Notes under the pieces: generated by a model
What the model was told of the DNA's origin: nothing
The model's input: the letters and a program-made list of their open reading frames with translations, nothing else
The model's database searches: none
Assembly (NCBI GenBank): GCA_021204905.1
Contig: JAJPYN010000016.1
Span: 40,434-104,433, forward strand
Direction of reading: 5' to 3'
DNA from: Prevotella sp.
GTDB taxonomy: Bacteria; Bacteroidota; Bacteroidia; Bacteroidales; Bacteroidaceae
DNA: 64,000 nucleotides
Position numbers and translations under genes: made by a program
Shown: positions 1 to 9,022 of the stretch, piece by piece
Numbering within the stretch: position 1 is the stretch's first letter
Layout of the letters: every line of letters starts with the position of its first letter

Positions 1-683
1 TAGGAAAAGCCGTCGTTTTGCTCCATCTGGCAGCCGTGCCCGCACTGCCGTTGTGCGCGCAGACGGAACCGGAATACGTCATGGAAATCGGCGTCGGCGC
101 GGGGATGATCAACTATGAGGGCGACTACAACGGCGGCCTCTTCAAAGGCGGGCAACCGTCGGCGGCGCTGCTCTGGCGGTATGCGTTCAACCCCTCGTCG
201 GGACTGCGCGTGGCGGTGGATTACGGTAAGCTGAAAGGGTCGGCGGACAACGTTAAAACGGTGTACCCCTCGCCGGCAGATGAATACAGTTTCAGTAACA
301 CGATGATCGACCTGAACGCGATGTACGAATACAGCTTCTGGCCCTATGGCACGGGGCGCGAATACCGCGGTGCGAAACGCTTCACGCCGTACATCATGGC
401 TGGCATCGGCCTCACTTACGCCAAGACCTCCGACGGCAGCGTGGCAACGGGCAACGTGCCTGTGGGCGTGGGCGTGAAATACAAGATAGCGAGGCGGCTC
501 AACATCAATGCCGAGTGGATATTCCACTTCTCGATGAGCGACAAGCTCGACGGCATGAAAGACCCGTACCTCATCGAGTCGAGCGGCATCTTCAAGAACG
601 CCGATTGCTACTCGCAACTGATGGTGAACCTCACATACAGCTTCAAAGAGCGGTGCAGGGTGTGCCATAATGACAGGGAATAA
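1..683 (+). CDS. PorG-like outer-membrane protein, 5' end cut by window edge
   Basis: The reading frame is open to the left edge of the window, so the true start lies upstream. The first visible residues (VVLLHLAAVPALPLCAQ) look like the end of a signal peptide, and a TTG at 18 is only an internal codon. The mature part is rich in alternating aromatic and polar residues and ends with a strand-like YSFKERC segment, as expected for a small outer-membrane beta-barrel. Size, features and position immediately before uppS and bamA match the DUF6089/PorG family of Bacteroidota, which in Porphyromonas is linked to type IX secretion. The link to secretion here is an inference from family and gene order. 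Only 15 bases separate it from uppS, so they are probably cotranscribed. Confidence 0.7.
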   Translation, partial: GKAVVLLHLAAVPALPLCAQTEPEYVMEIGVGAGMINYEGDYNGGLFKGGQPSAALLWRYAFNPSSGLRVAVDYGKLKGSADNVKTVYPSPADEYSFSNTMIDLNAMYEYSFWPYGTGREYRGAKRFTPYIMAGIGLTYAKTSDGSVATGNVPVGVGVKYKIARRLNINAEWIFHFSMSDKLDGMKDPYLIESSGIFKNADCYSQLMVNLTYSFKERCRVCHNDRE

Positions 684-698
684 ATCTTCGCGCGAACG

Positions 699-1439
699 AT
701 GGCTTACGACATAGACAACGAGCGGATACCGCAGCACATTGCCATCATCATGGACGGCAACGGACGGTGGGCGGCGCAGCGCGGCAAGGAGCGCAGCTAC
801 GGTCATCAGGCGGGCGTCGAGGCGGTGCGGCGCATCACGGCGGAATGCACGCGGCTCGGCGTAAAATACCTGACGCTCTACACGTTCTCGACGGAGAACT
901 GGAGCCGTCCGGCGGAGGAGGTGGCGGCGCTGATGGGCTTGGTGCTCAGCTCGCTCGAGGACGAGATTTTTATGAAGAACAACGTGAGGTTCCGCGTCGT
1001 GGGCGACATCGCGCGCTTGCCCGAAGCCGTAAGGAGGAAACTCGCTGAGACTGAGGCGCATACGGCATTAAACTCGGCGATGACGATGATTGTGGCGCTG
1101 AGCTATTCCTCGCGCTGGGAGATAACCGAAGCCGCGAGGACATTAGTGCGGCAGGCCATTGAGGGCAAAATCACGGCTGCGGACGTTGACGAGAAGCTGC
1201 TTTCGCAGTCGCTGGCGATGGCGTTCCTGCCCGACCCCGAACTGCTCATCCGCACGGGCGGCGAGCTGCGCCTGAGCAACTTCCTGCTTTGGCAGGCAGC
1301 CTATTCGGAGCTCTATTTCTGCGACACGTTCTGGCCCGATTTCAGCGAGGACGACCTGCACCGCGCCATAGCCGTCTACCAGCAGCGGCAACGGCGGTTC
1401 GGCAAGACCGAGCGGCAGATTGAGGACGGGGAGAATTAG
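699..1439 (+). CDS. uppS: Isoprenyl transferase (undecaprenyl diphosphate synthase)
   Basis: Cytosolic cis-prenyltransferase that condenses isopentenyl diphosphate onto farnesyl diphosphate to make the C55 lipid carrier used for peptidoglycan and O-glycan synthesis. At 246 aa it has the usual family length. The diagnostic MDGNGRWA motif lies at residues 18-25, with the catalytic Asp at 19. The C-terminal signature [15 protein letters not shown]...YSELYF is also present, at about residues 187-210. The ATG at 699 gives the expected short N-terminus before the motif. It lies 15 bases after the porG-like gene and 41 bases before bamA, a common envelope operon order in Bacteroidota. Confidence 0.97.
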   Translation: MAYDIDNERIPQHIAIIMDGNGRWAAQRGKERSYGHQAGVEAVRRITAECTRLGVKYLTLYTFSTENWSRPAEEVAALMGLVLSSLEDEIFMKNNVRFRVVGDIARLPEAVRRKLAETEAHTALNSAMTMIVALSYSSRWEITEAARTLVRQAIEGKITAADVDEKLLSQSLAMAFLPDPELLIRTGGELRLSNFLLWQAAYSELYFCDTFWPDFSEDDLHRAIAVYQQRQRRFGKTERQIEDGEN

Positions 1440-1480
1440 CATAAAATGAAGCGTTTACAGCTACGAAATATCATCACGAG

Positions 1481-4093
1481 ATGAGGCATTTACGACACAT
1501 ACTTCTTGCAGCTTGCCTGTCGTTGGCGTCAATAGCCGCGGCGCAAGACAAGATAGTGAACCCGGAGATCTCATACGCCGCCACGCCGCGCACGTGCACC
1601 ATTGCGGGCATCGAGGTGTCGGGCATCGAGGGCTACGAGGACTACATGCTCACGAGCATCTCGAACCTGTCGATAGGGCAGGAGATAAGCATCCCCGGCA
1701 CGGAGATCACCGACGCGGTAAAGCGGTTCTGGCGGCACGGGTTGTTCTCCGACGTGTCCATCGCCATCGACTCGATTATCGGCCGCGACGTCTACCTCCA
1801 TTTCCGCCTTGCGCCGCTGCCCCGCGTGTCGCAGATTAATTACTACGGCCTGAAAAAATCCGAGCGCGAGGATATGGAGGAGAAGCTCGGCATGATGAAG
1901 GATTTCCAGATTACGCCGTCGATGATCAACCGCGCGAAGCTTCTTGCAAAGAAATATTTCGACGACAAGGGTTTCAACGACGCCGAAATCACCATCATGC
2001 AGCACGACGACATCTCGCGAAAGAACTATGTCATCCTCGACGTAACGGTCGACAAGAAGCAGAAGAAGCGCGTCAAAAACATCATCATCGACGGCAACGA
2101 GCAGCTCACCGACAAACAATTAAAAGGCACGCTGATTAAGAAGGGCGCGTTCGCCAAGACGCACGAGTCGGGCAAGTTCAGCACCCTTTTCAAACCGCGC
2201 AAATACACGCCGGACCGCTGGAAGACCGACAAGAAAAACCTCATCGACAAATACAACGAATACGGCTACCGCGACGCGCACATCGTTGAGGACAGCGTGT
2301 GGACTTACGACGACAAGCACGTGAACATCTACGTCAAGGTGGACGAGGGCATACAGTACTACCTGCGCGACATCTCGTGGGTGGGCAACACGGTTTATTC
2401 CACCGACGCGCTCAACAATGTGCTCGGCATGAAGCGCGGCGACGTGTACAACCAGAAGCTGATGAACAAGCGTTTGACCGAGGATGATGACGCGGTGGGT
2501 AATGCTTATTGGAACAACGGTTACCTCTTTTACAACCTCGACCCGGTTGACGTGAATATCGAAGGCGACTCGATCGATGTCGAGATGCGCATCACCGAGG
2601 GCCCGCAGGCGCGAATAAACCGCGTGCGCATTAACGGTAACGACCGCCTCTACGAGAATGTCGTCCGCCGCGAGCTGCGCACCAAGCCCGGCGACCTCTT
2701 CTCGAAAGACGCCCTGCAACGCTCCGCGCGCGAGATTGCGTCGATGGGACACTTCGACCCCGAGGCCGTCAACCCCGACGTGCAGCCCGACACGGAGAAC
2801 GGCACCGTCGACATCAACTGGGATCTGACGCAGAAATCCAACGACCAAGTGGAGTTCTCGCTCGGTTGGGGACAGACAGGTGTCATCGGGCGTATCGGCC
2901 TGAAACTCAATAACTTCTCGATGGCGAACCTCTTCCGCAAGAACGCCGAGCACCGCGGCATCATGCCCATCGGCGACGGCGAGCAGATGTCAATCTCGGC
3001 GCAGACCAACGGCACGTATTATCAGGCTTACAACATCGGTTACTCGACGGAATGGTTCGGCGGCAAACGGCCTATCCAGTTCTCCGTCGGACTGTATTAT
3101 TCGAAGCAGACCGACGTGTCGAGCACCTATTACAACAGCTCGTATTACAGCAATTATTACAACTACCTCTACGGCTACGGCAGTTCGTATTACAACAACT
3201 ACGAGAACTATTACGACCCCGACAAGTACGTGCAGATGCTGGGCGTTTACGTCGGGTGGGGCAAACGTCTGCGCTGGCCTGACGACTACTTCGTGCTCTC
3301 GGCGCAACTGGCCTACACGCGCTACATGCTGAAAAACTGGAGCTACTTCCTGATGACCAACGGCGTGGCGAACAACCTCAACCTCACCATCTCGCTCAGC
3401 CGCACGTCGACCGACAACCAGCTCTTCCCGCGCCGCGGCTCGGAGTTCTTGCTCTCGGTAACCGTTACGCCGCCGTGGTCGCTGTGGCAGAAGAAGGATT
3501 ACAAGAACCTCGCCACCAACGCCCTCGCGCCCGATTACAACAAGCAGCAGCAAGAGAAATACCGCTGGATTGAGTACCATAAATGGAAGTTCAAAGCCCG
3601 CACGTTCACCGCGCTGAGCTCCGGACAGAAGTGCTTCGTGCTCATGACGCGCGTAGAGATGGGTATCCTCGGCAGCTTCAACAAATACAAGAAATCGCCG
3701 TTCGAGACCTATTATGTCGGCGGCGACGGCATGTCCGGCTATTCAACCTCTTACGCAGAGGAGACCATCGGCTTGCGCGGTTACGACAACGGCGCGCTGA
3801 CACCTTACGGCTACGAGGGTTACGCCTACGACCGGTTCACCGTCGAGCTGCGCTACCCGTTCATGCTCGGCAACACCACCATCTACGGCCTGGGCTTCCT
3901 CGAAGGCGGTAACGCGTGGACCGAGCCGAAGAGCTTCAACCCGTTCGACATGAAACGCTCGGCGGGCTTCGGCGTGCGCATCTACCTGCCGATGGTCGGC
4001 CTGATGGGTATCGACTGGGCTTACGGCTTCGACAAGGTGTTCGGCACGAAGGGCGGCAGCAACTTCCACTTCATCCTCGGACAAGAATTCTAA
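1481..4093 (+). CDS. bamA: Outer-membrane protein assembly factor BamA
   Basis: 870-residue Omp85 protein that inserts beta-barrels into the outer membrane. Residues 1-22 are a signal peptide ending AAAQ. POTRA repeats follow to about residue 440, with typical FSDVSI, VKNIIIDGN and INRVRINGND segments. The remainder is the C-terminal barrel, ending with a terminal strand FHFILGQEF. Between about residues 547 and 583 there is a striking run dominated by Tyr, Ser and Asn that probably forms an extracellular loop. The gene sits between uppS and three ompH/Skp chaperone genes, the usual partners in delivering outer-membrane proteins. Confidence 0.96.
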   Translation: MRHLRHILLAACLSLASIAAAQDKIVNPEISYAATPRTCTIAGIEVSGIEGYEDYMLTSISNLSIGQEISIPGTEITDAVKRFWRHGLFSDVSIAIDSIIGRDVYLHFRLAPLPRVSQINYYGLKKSEREDMEEKLGMMKDFQITPSMINRAKLLAKKYFDDKGFNDAEITIMQHDDISRKNYVILDVTVDKKQKKRVKNIIIDGNEQLTDKQLKGTLIKKGAFAKTHESGKFSTLFKPRKYTPDRWKTDKKNLIDKYNEYGYRDAHIVEDSVWTYDDKHVNIYVKVDEGIQYYLRDISWVGNTVYSTDALNNVLGMKRGDVYNQKLMNKRLTEDDDAVGNAYWNNGYLFYNLDPVDVNIEGDSIDVEMRITEGPQARINRVRINGNDRLYENVVRRELRTKPGDLFSKDALQRSAREIASMGHFDPEAVNPDVQPDTENGTVDINWDLTQKSNDQVEFSLGWGQTGVIGRIGLKLNNFSMANLFRKNAEHRGIMPIGDGEQMSISAQTNGTYYQAYNIGYSTEWFGGKRPIQFSVGLYYSKQTDVSSTYYNSSYYSNYYNYLYGYGSSYYNNYENYYDPDKYVQMLGVYVGWGKRLRWPDDYFVLSAQLAYTRYMLKNWSYFLMTNGVANNLNLTISLSRTSTDNQLFPRRGSEFLLSVTVTPPWSLWQKKDYKNLATNALAPDYNKQQQEKYRWIEYHKWKFKARTFTALSSGQKCFVLMTRVEMGILGSFNKYKKSPFETYYVGGDGMSGYSTSYAEETIGLRGYDNGALTPYGYEGYAYDRFTVELRYPFMLGNTTIYGLGFLEGGNAWTEPKSFNPFDMKRSAGFGVRIYLPMVGLMGIDWAYGFDKVFGTKGGSNFHFILGQEF

Positions 4094-4115
4094 CGGATTT
4101 AATTTGAAAAACGAT

Positions 4116-4628
4116 ATGAAACGATTAATGTTAATATTCGCCGCGATGTCAATGGCTATTGGCGCTTCGGCACAGAAATTCGCGCTGGTCGACATGGAAT
4201 ACATCCTGAAAAACATCCCGGCCTACGAGCGCGCCAACGAGCAGCTCAACCAAGTGAGCAAGAAATGGCAGGCCGAGATCGAAGCCCTCAACACCGAGGC
4301 CGGCACGATGTACAAGAACTACCAGAACGAGGTGGTCTTCCTCTCCGAAGAGCAGAAAAAGGAGAGGCAGGACGCCATAATGGAGAAGGAGAAAGAGGCC
4401 AGCGAACTCAAACGCAAGTACTTCGGACCCGAAGGCGAGCTGTTTAAGAAGCGCGAGGCGCTCATCACCCCCATCCAAGAGGAGATTTACAACACCGTCA
4501 AAGAGGTGTCCGAGCAGCGGGGATACAGCCTCGTGGTCGACCGCGCCTCCGACAACGGCATCATCTTCGGCTCGCCGAAAATAGACATCAGCGCCGAGGT
4601 GCTCGCCAAATTAGGCTATTCGTATTAA
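4116..4628 (+). CDS. OmpH/Skp-family periplasmic chaperone, copy 1
   Basis: Periplasmic chaperone expected to hold unfolded outer-membrane proteins on the way to BamA. I chose the ATG at 4116 because it gives a clean signal peptide (MKRLMLIFAAMSMAIGASAQ, 20 aa); an in-frame TTG at 4104 only adds four residues. The mature protein starts KFALVDMEYILKNIPAYERA, the standard OmpH N-terminal strand. A long charged helical hairpin follows at roughly residues 40-125, rich in Glu, Lys and Gln, then a closing beta segment (YSLVVDRASDNGIIF). It starts 22 bases after bamA and is the first of three paralogues in a row. Confidence 0.93.
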   Translation: MKRLMLIFAAMSMAIGASAQKFALVDMEYILKNIPAYERANEQLNQVSKKWQAEIEALNTEAGTMYKNYQNEVVFLSEEQKKERQDAIMEKEKEASELKRKYFGPEGELFKKREALITPIQEEIYNTVKEVSEQRGYSLVVDRASDNGIIFGSPKIDISAEVLAKLGYSY

Positions 4629-4710
4629 ACCCCTTTCAGGATTAAACCTTCCGCCGCAAGGCAACTCAAAACAACAACAAGCAAAACATAATTCATAAAA
4701 ACAAACAGCA

Positions 4711-5205
4711 ATGAAAAAGATTATCTTAATGGCGCTCATCTTTGCGCCCGCCGCATTGTTCGCACAGCAAAAATACGGCCACATCAATGCTCAGGAAGTG
4801 CTCACCTCCATGCCCGAATACAGCATAGCTAACGGCGAGATCGAGGCCAAAGCGAAAGAGTATCAGCAGGAAATGCAGGAGATGCAGGCCGAGTTCCAGC
4901 GTAAGGCCGAGGAGTACGACAAGGCCAAAGACACCATGCCGCAGACCAAGCAGCAAGAGACCGAGACCGAGCTGCAAGACCTCTATATGAAGCTGCAAGA
5001 CGCCAACCAAGACTATCAGCAGAAGCTCCAGCAGCTCCAGCAAGAGAAGCAGCAGCCGCTCTACAACAAACTCATGAACGCCATCACCGCCGTCGGCAAA
5101 ACGGGCGGATACCTTTATATAATGGACATCGCCAGCGTGCTCTACGTTAACGACGCCATCAGCGAAGACGTTACCGCGAAGGTGAAGGCCGAACTGAAAA
5201 AATAA
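4711..5205 (+). CDS. OmpH/Skp-family periplasmic chaperone, copy 2
   Basis: 164-residue paralogue of the preceding gene. A signal peptide (MKKIILMALIFAPAALFAQ) is followed by KYGHINAQEVLTSMPEYSIA, the OmpH core motif, and a strongly Gln-rich coiled-coil hairpin. The Gln/Glu-rich stretch at about residues 50-120 (repeated QQEMQEMQ and QQKLQQLQQ patterns) is more extreme than in the neighbouring copies. The C-terminus GGYLYIMDIASVLYVND closes the fold. The gene lies 82 bases after copy 1, and the intervening stretch shows no gene or clear hairpin. Role as an outer-membrane-protein chaperone is inferred from family and context. Confidence 0.93.
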   Translation: MKKIILMALIFAPAALFAQQKYGHINAQEVLTSMPEYSIANGEIEAKAKEYQQEMQEMQAEFQRKAEEYDKAKDTMPQTKQQETETELQDLYMKLQDANQDYQQKLQQLQQEKQQPLYNKLMNAITAVGKTGGYLYIMDIASVLYVNDAISEDVTAKVKAELKK

Positions 5206-5213
5206 GCCCCGCC

Positions 5214-5388
5214 GCACTTGATTTAACATGCTCTTTATGAAGGGCTTTGCACTTAGTTTAAAATGCTCTTTATGAAGAGCTTTGCACTTAGTTTAAAATG
5301 CTCTTTATGAAGGGCTTTGCACTTAGTTTAAAATGCTCTTTATGAAGGGCTTTGCACTTGATTTAAAATGCAATTTATGAAGCGCCTC
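5214..5388 (+). repeat. Five tandem 35-base repeats that include the start of the third ompH
   Basis: Units run 5214-5248, 5249-5283, 5284-5318, 5319-5353 and 5354-5388. Each contains an AAATG...TTTATGAAG core. Units 2-4 are nearly identical; unit 5 carries the real start codons of the downstream ompH gene (ATG 5368 and ATG 5377). Because 35 is not a multiple of three, each upstream ATG opens a frame of about 15 codons that stops at the TGA inside the ATGA of the next unit. The array therefore looks like repeated duplication of a translation-initiation region. Confidence 0.9.
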
Positions 5389-5895
5389 GCACTCCTCACG
5401 CTCCTCGCCGCACTCTTGCCCGCCGCACTTTCGGCGCAGGAGACCGTGGCGTTCCGCTTCGGCTGCATCAGCTACAACGAGGTGCTCGAAGCGATGCCGG
5501 AATATGCGCAGATCGACAGCGATATGGTTGAGCTCAAAGCCAAGTACGACGCCGAGATGACCGCCGCAGAGGACGAGTTTAACGCCAAATACGAAGCGTT
5601 CCTCGACGAATATGCCGGTTACACGCCCGCCATCCTCGCCAAGCGGCAAGGCGAACTCGAAGACATGCTCAACCGCAACGAGGCCTTCCGCGACGAGGCC
5701 CGCCGCCTGTTGCAACAAGCGCGCGACGAGAAGATTGCAGCCGTGCGCAAGAAGCTCGATGCGGTCATCGCCGACGTCGCAAACGAATATTCATTAGCCT
5801 TCGTGCTGAGCGCCGACGACAAGGCCGTGCCCTTCCTCAATGCGAAAATGGCGTACAACATCACCGCCGCAGTGAAGAATATCGTTGCGCAATGA
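5368..5895 (+). CDS. OmpH/Skp-family periplasmic chaperone, copy 3
   Basis: 175-residue third paralogue. Two in-frame ATGs (5368 and 5377) lie inside the last tandem repeat unit, and both give a good signal peptide (MKRLALLTLLAALLPAALSAQ from 5377). The mature N-terminus FRFGCISYNEVLEAMPEYAQI matches the OmpH core. A charged helical hairpin follows, richer in Ala and Asp than in copies 1 and 2, then the closing strand EYSLAFVLSADD. The 35-base repeats upstream (5214-5388) may alter initiation or coupling. The function as a chaperone is inferred from homology and from bamA nearby. Confidence 0.9.
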   Translation: MQFMKRLALLTLLAALLPAALSAQETVAFRFGCISYNEVLEAMPEYAQIDSDMVELKAKYDAEMTAAEDEFNAKYEAFLDEYAGYTPAILAKRQGELEDMLNRNEAFRDEARRLLQQARDEKIAAVRKKLDAVIADVANEYSLAFVLSADDKAVPFLNAKMAYNITAAVKNIVAQ

Positions 5896-5926
5896 AGCTC
5901 GTAACGGCCTGAAAACCAAAGCAATA

Positions 5927-6781
5927 GTGTTCGATTTAACGCAAGGGCCCATCGGCGTGTTCGACTCCGGCTACGGCGGCCTCACCATCCTCCACGAGAT
6001 ACGCGCGTTACTGCCGCAGTACGATTACATCTACCTCGGCGACAATGCCCGTTCGCCCTACGGCAACCGCTCGTTCGAGGTGGTTTATAAGTTCACGCGC
6101 GAGGCCGTCATAAAGCTCTTCGAACTCGGGTGCCCGCTCGTCATCATCGGTTGCAACACCGCGTCGGCAAAGGCGTTGCGCTCCATACAAATGATTGACC
6201 TGCCGTCGATAGCCCCCGACCGCCGCGTGCTCGGCGTCATCCGGCCCACCGCGGAGATCATCGGCAACATCACCCGCACGCGCCACATCGGCATCCTCGC
6301 CACCGAGGGCACAGTCAACAGCGGCAGTTACGAAATGGAGATCGCCAAATTTTTCCCCGACATCAAAGTAACGTCCGAAGCTTGTCCGCTATGGGCCGCG
6401 ATAATCGAGGCGGGCGAGGCCGACAGCGACGGCGCCGCATATTTCGTGCGCAAACGCCTCGACGAACTGCTCTCGCGCGACAAAGCCATCGACACCATCC
6501 TGCTCGGTTGCACCCATTACCCGTTGCTCATGCGCCAGATCAGCCGTTACCTCGCTTTCCTGCCCGGCGCGAAAGAGCGGCCGATGTCAGTGCTGCCGCA
6601 AGGGAAAATCGTCGCCCTCGCGCTGAAAGATTACCTGTCGCGCCACACTGAAATGGAGGGTTGTTTAAAAAAAGGAGGCGCCTGCCGCTACCTCACCACC
6701 GAGAGCGCCGCACGGTTCGCCTCCTGCGCGCGCACCTTCCTCAGCGAGGACATCAGCGCCGAGCACATCGCCCTCGGTTAA
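5927..6781 (+). CDS. murI: Glutamate racemase
   Basis: Cytosolic racemase supplying D-glutamate for peptidoglycan. The start is uncertain: a GTG at 5927 gives six residues before GPIGVFDSGYGG, while a TTG at 5885 would add 14 unfamiliar residues and overlap the previous gene by 11 bases; I prefer 5927. The catalytic motifs are clear. The Asp of FDSGYGGL, the first Cys in GCNTASAKALR and the second Cys in LGCTHYPLL are all present. Length (284 aa from GTG) fits the family. The stop codon overlaps the stop of the convergent permease gene by two bases, so the two operons meet tail to tail without a spacer. Confidence 0.95.
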   Translation: MFDLTQGPIGVFDSGYGGLTILHEIRALLPQYDYIYLGDNARSPYGNRSFEVVYKFTREAVIKLFELGCPLVIIGCNTASAKALRSIQMIDLPSIAPDRRVLGVIRPTAEIIGNITRTRHIGILATEGTVNSGSYEMEIAKFFPDIKVTSEACPLWAAIIEAGEADSDGAAYFVRKRLDELLSRDKAIDTILLGCTHYPLLMRQISRYLAFLPGAKERPMSVLPQGKIVALALKDYLSRHTEMEGCLKKGGACRYLTTESAARFASCARTFLSEDISAEHIALG

Positions 6782-8004
6782 CCCAGCAGCCGCCGCGACA
6801 TGTACCGCACCGGGTACCACACGGCGCACCACCCCACAACCACCACGGTGAGAAGGATTACCGCCACGTCGGCGTAATGCACGCTAACAGGGTAAGAATC
6901 AACAACATACGACCCTTGCTTGCCCATACTGACAAAGCCGTATTGCTGTTGCAAGAAGCACAAAAGCAGCCCTAACGCCACGCCGACGACGGCCCCGAAC
7001 AGCGTTATCATCCACCCCTCAAAAAGAAATATCCGCGCAATCTGTTTGTCGCTCGCGCCGAGGCAATGCAGCGTCGCGGCATCGTCCTTCTTGTCGATGA
7101 TGAGCATCGAGATGCTGCCGATGATGTTAAAGCATGCCACGATGAGGATGAACGAGAGGAACGCGTAGGCGATAAACTTCTCAATCTGCATTATGCGAAA
7201 CGTGTCGGCCTGCTGCTCGAAGCGGTCCATCACGCGGTAATTCTCACCGAGAATGACCCTTATCTCGCGCTTAGCGGCGGCGATGTCGGCGTTTTCTTTA
7301 AGCCTTAATTCGAGGCTCGTCATTTCGCCCTGCATGTGAAACAGCCTGCGTGCAAAGGCAATCGGCGCAAGGATGAGCCCTTTGTCGTAGCGCGTCTGCC
7401 CGACGGAGAAGATGTACGGCGGCAGCATAAGCGAATCGACGGTGAAGCCCGACTCCATGTCCGACATGTCAAGCTGGCCCTCGCGCGCGGCGGCGTAAAC
7501 GTGCAAGTAGCCCGACCAGCGCGTGTCGCAACCGAGGTCCTGCGCGGCGCGGACACCGACAACGGCGTACTCCAAGCTGCCGGCGTGAAGGCAGAACTCG
7601 CCCTGTCCGTACAGGCAATCCGCGATGTGCGTCAGGCTGTCGAAATTGTCGTCCACGCCTTTGAGCGCGAGCATCGTCTGCCGCCCGTTGTACACCGCCA
7701 CAACCATATCCTCGACGCACTCCGTCGCCACATCGACCTGCGCCAAGCCCTTCACCTTCGCTAGCAAGGGGTCGTCGGCCGCCAGCGTCTTGCCTTCCGA
7801 AGCAACAATTTTCAGCTGCGGGTCGAAATTTGTTTGAAACGACGCCACCATGTCGCGGAACCCGTTGAACACGCTCAGCACCACCACCAGCGCGGCCGAG
7901 GCAATCATTACCCCCGCGACGCTGATGCCGCTGATGAGGTTGATCGCGTTCGTGCTCTTCTTCGAAAGGATGTAATGGCGTGCGACGAAAAACGGGAAGT
8001 TCAT
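6778..8004 (-). CDS. LolC/LolE-type ABC transporter permease (lipoprotein release)
   Basis: 408-residue inner-membrane permease of the FtsX/MacB_PCD type, expected to extract lipoproteins from the inner membrane together with an ATPase encoded elsewhere. The N-terminus (FVARHYILSKKSTNAINLISGISVAGV) is the typical LolC/E start, with a first membrane helix at about residues 22-44. A large periplasmic domain follows, then three C-terminal helices at about residues 285-310, 330-352 and 380-400, and the coupling motif CLGASDKQIARIF. It is the last gene of a four-gene minus-strand cluster with rbfA, an O-methyltransferase and aroQ; the gap to rbfA is 15 bases. Confidence 0.88.
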   Translation of the reverse strand: MNFPFFVARHYILSKKSTNAINLISGISVAGVMIASAALVVVLSVFNGFRDMVASFQTNFDPQLKIVASEGKTLAADDPLLAKVKGLAQVDVATECVEDMVVAVYNGRQTMLALKGVDDNFDSLTHIADCLYGQGEFCLHAGSLEYAVVGVRAAQDLGCDTRWSGYLHVYAAAREGQLDMSDMESGFTVDSLMLPPYIFSVGQTRYDKGLILAPIAFARRLFHMQGEMTSLELRLKENADIAAAKREIRVILGENYRVMDRFEQQADTFRIMQIEKFIAYAFLSFILIVACFNIIGSISMLIIDKKDDAATLHCLGASDKQIARIFLFEGWMITLFGAVVGVALGLLLCFLQQQYGFVSMGKQGSYVVDSYPVSVHYADVAVILLTVVVVGWCAVWYPVRYMSRRLLG

Positions 8005-8019
8005 GGCGGCGCGAAAAAA

Positions 8020-8355
8020 TTATTTGCCTAAAAGTTCGTCGATGTGCGCGATGTAATCGAGGCTGTCGTCAATGTGGAAACGCAGTTCGGGGATGATGCG
8101 CAACTGGTTCTTCATCCGCGTGCCCAGCTCGTAGCGTATCTGCGAAGCGTTCTTCTGAATGTTGCCCAGCAGTTCCTCGCCGCGTGCCGAAGGGAAGATG
8201 CTCAGGTAGGCCGTGCAGACGCTCAGGTCGGGCGAGATCCTTGTCTTCGTAACGCTCACCATCACGCCGCGCATCGCCCTTGTCTGTTGCTGGAAAATCA
8301 GGCTGAGTTCCTTTTGAATCTCGCGCGCGATTCTATTCTGTCGTGTCTCTTGCAT
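8020..8355 (-). CDS. rbfA: 30S ribosome-binding factor RbfA
   Basis: 111-residue cytosolic protein that binds 30S precursors and assists 16S rRNA maturation. It begins ETRQNRIAREIQKELSLIFQQQTRA, the standard RbfA helix, followed by VSVTKTRISPDLSVCTAYLSIFP and the C-terminal segment IRYELGTRMKNQLRIIPELRFHIDDSLDYIAHIDELL, which are diagnostic. Length is typical. It lies between an O-methyltransferase gene (19-base gap) and the LolC/E-type permease gene (15-base gap), an order seen in many Bacteroidota. Confidence 0.96.
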   Translation of the reverse strand: MQETRQNRIAREIQKELSLIFQQQTRAMRGVMVSVTKTRISPDLSVCTAYLSIFPSARGEELLGNIQKNASQIRYELGTRMKNQLRIIPELRFHIDDSLDYIAHIDELLGK

Positions 8356-8374
8356 CTTATTGATTTTTAATGTG

Positions 8375-9001
8375 TTACCTCTTCATAATGATTGTCATCC
8401 CGTCGCGCACGGGCAGGATCACTTTCTCCACCCTCGCGTCGCGCGCCACGTGTTCGTTGAAGGCGAGGATGCCCTGTGTCTGCTTGTCGTTCGCGTAGGC
8501 CGGGTCGATGATGTGGCTGTCCCACAGCGTGTTGTCGGCGATGATGAACCCGCGCGGACTGACCAGCGGCAGCACGGCTTCGTAGGCCTCGGTGTAAGTG
8601 CGTTTGTTGCCGTCGATAAAGGCAAGGTCGAACATTATGCCGAGCTTCGGAGCTTCCGTCAACGCGTCGCCGATGATGAACTCGATCTTGTCCGCCACGG
8701 CCGACCGCGCTATCCACTGCCGCGTGAAATCCTCAAGCTCGTCGTTGATCTCGAAGGTGTAAACCTTGCCGCCGTCGCCGAGACCTTCCGCAAGGCATAT
8801 CGCGCTGTAACCGGCGTATGTGCCGATTTCGAGGATGTTGCGCGGGCGGATCATCCTTACAAGCATCTTCAGCAGTCGCCCCTGCAAGTGGCCGCTCGCC
8901 ATGTGGCCGTTCACTAATTGCAGGTTGGCCTCGTGGTAAAGCCGCCGCAGATGGTCCGGTTCGGCGTCGATATGGTTAAGGATGTAATCGTCAATATTCA
9001 T
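8375..9001 (-). CDS. Class I SAM-dependent O-methyltransferase
   Basis: 208-residue enzyme of the bacterial catechol/caffeoyl-CoA O-methyltransferase-like family. The SAM-binding motif ILEIGTYAGYSAICLAEGL is at about residues 55-73, the acidic motif YTFEINDE at about 79-86, and the metal-binding region DLAFIDGNKRTY at about 130-141. The substrate cannot be told from sequence. ATG start at 9001, with aroQ ending 21 bases upstream; rbfA starts 19 bases downstream, so it is very likely part of the same transcript. No signal peptide or membrane segment, so it should be cytosolic. Confidence 0.9.
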   Translation of the reverse strand: MNIDDYILNHIDAEPDHLRRLYHEANLQLVNGHMASGHLQGRLLKMLVRMIRPRNILEIGTYAGYSAICLAEGLGDGGKVYTFEINDELEDFTRQWIARSAVADKIEFIIGDALTEAPKLGIMFDLAFIDGNKRTYTEAYEAVLPLVSPRGFIIADNTLWDSHIIDPAYANDKQTQGILAFNEHVARDARVEKVILPVRDGMTIIMKR

Positions 9002-9022
9002 CGCCTTTCTGCAAAGCGGACA

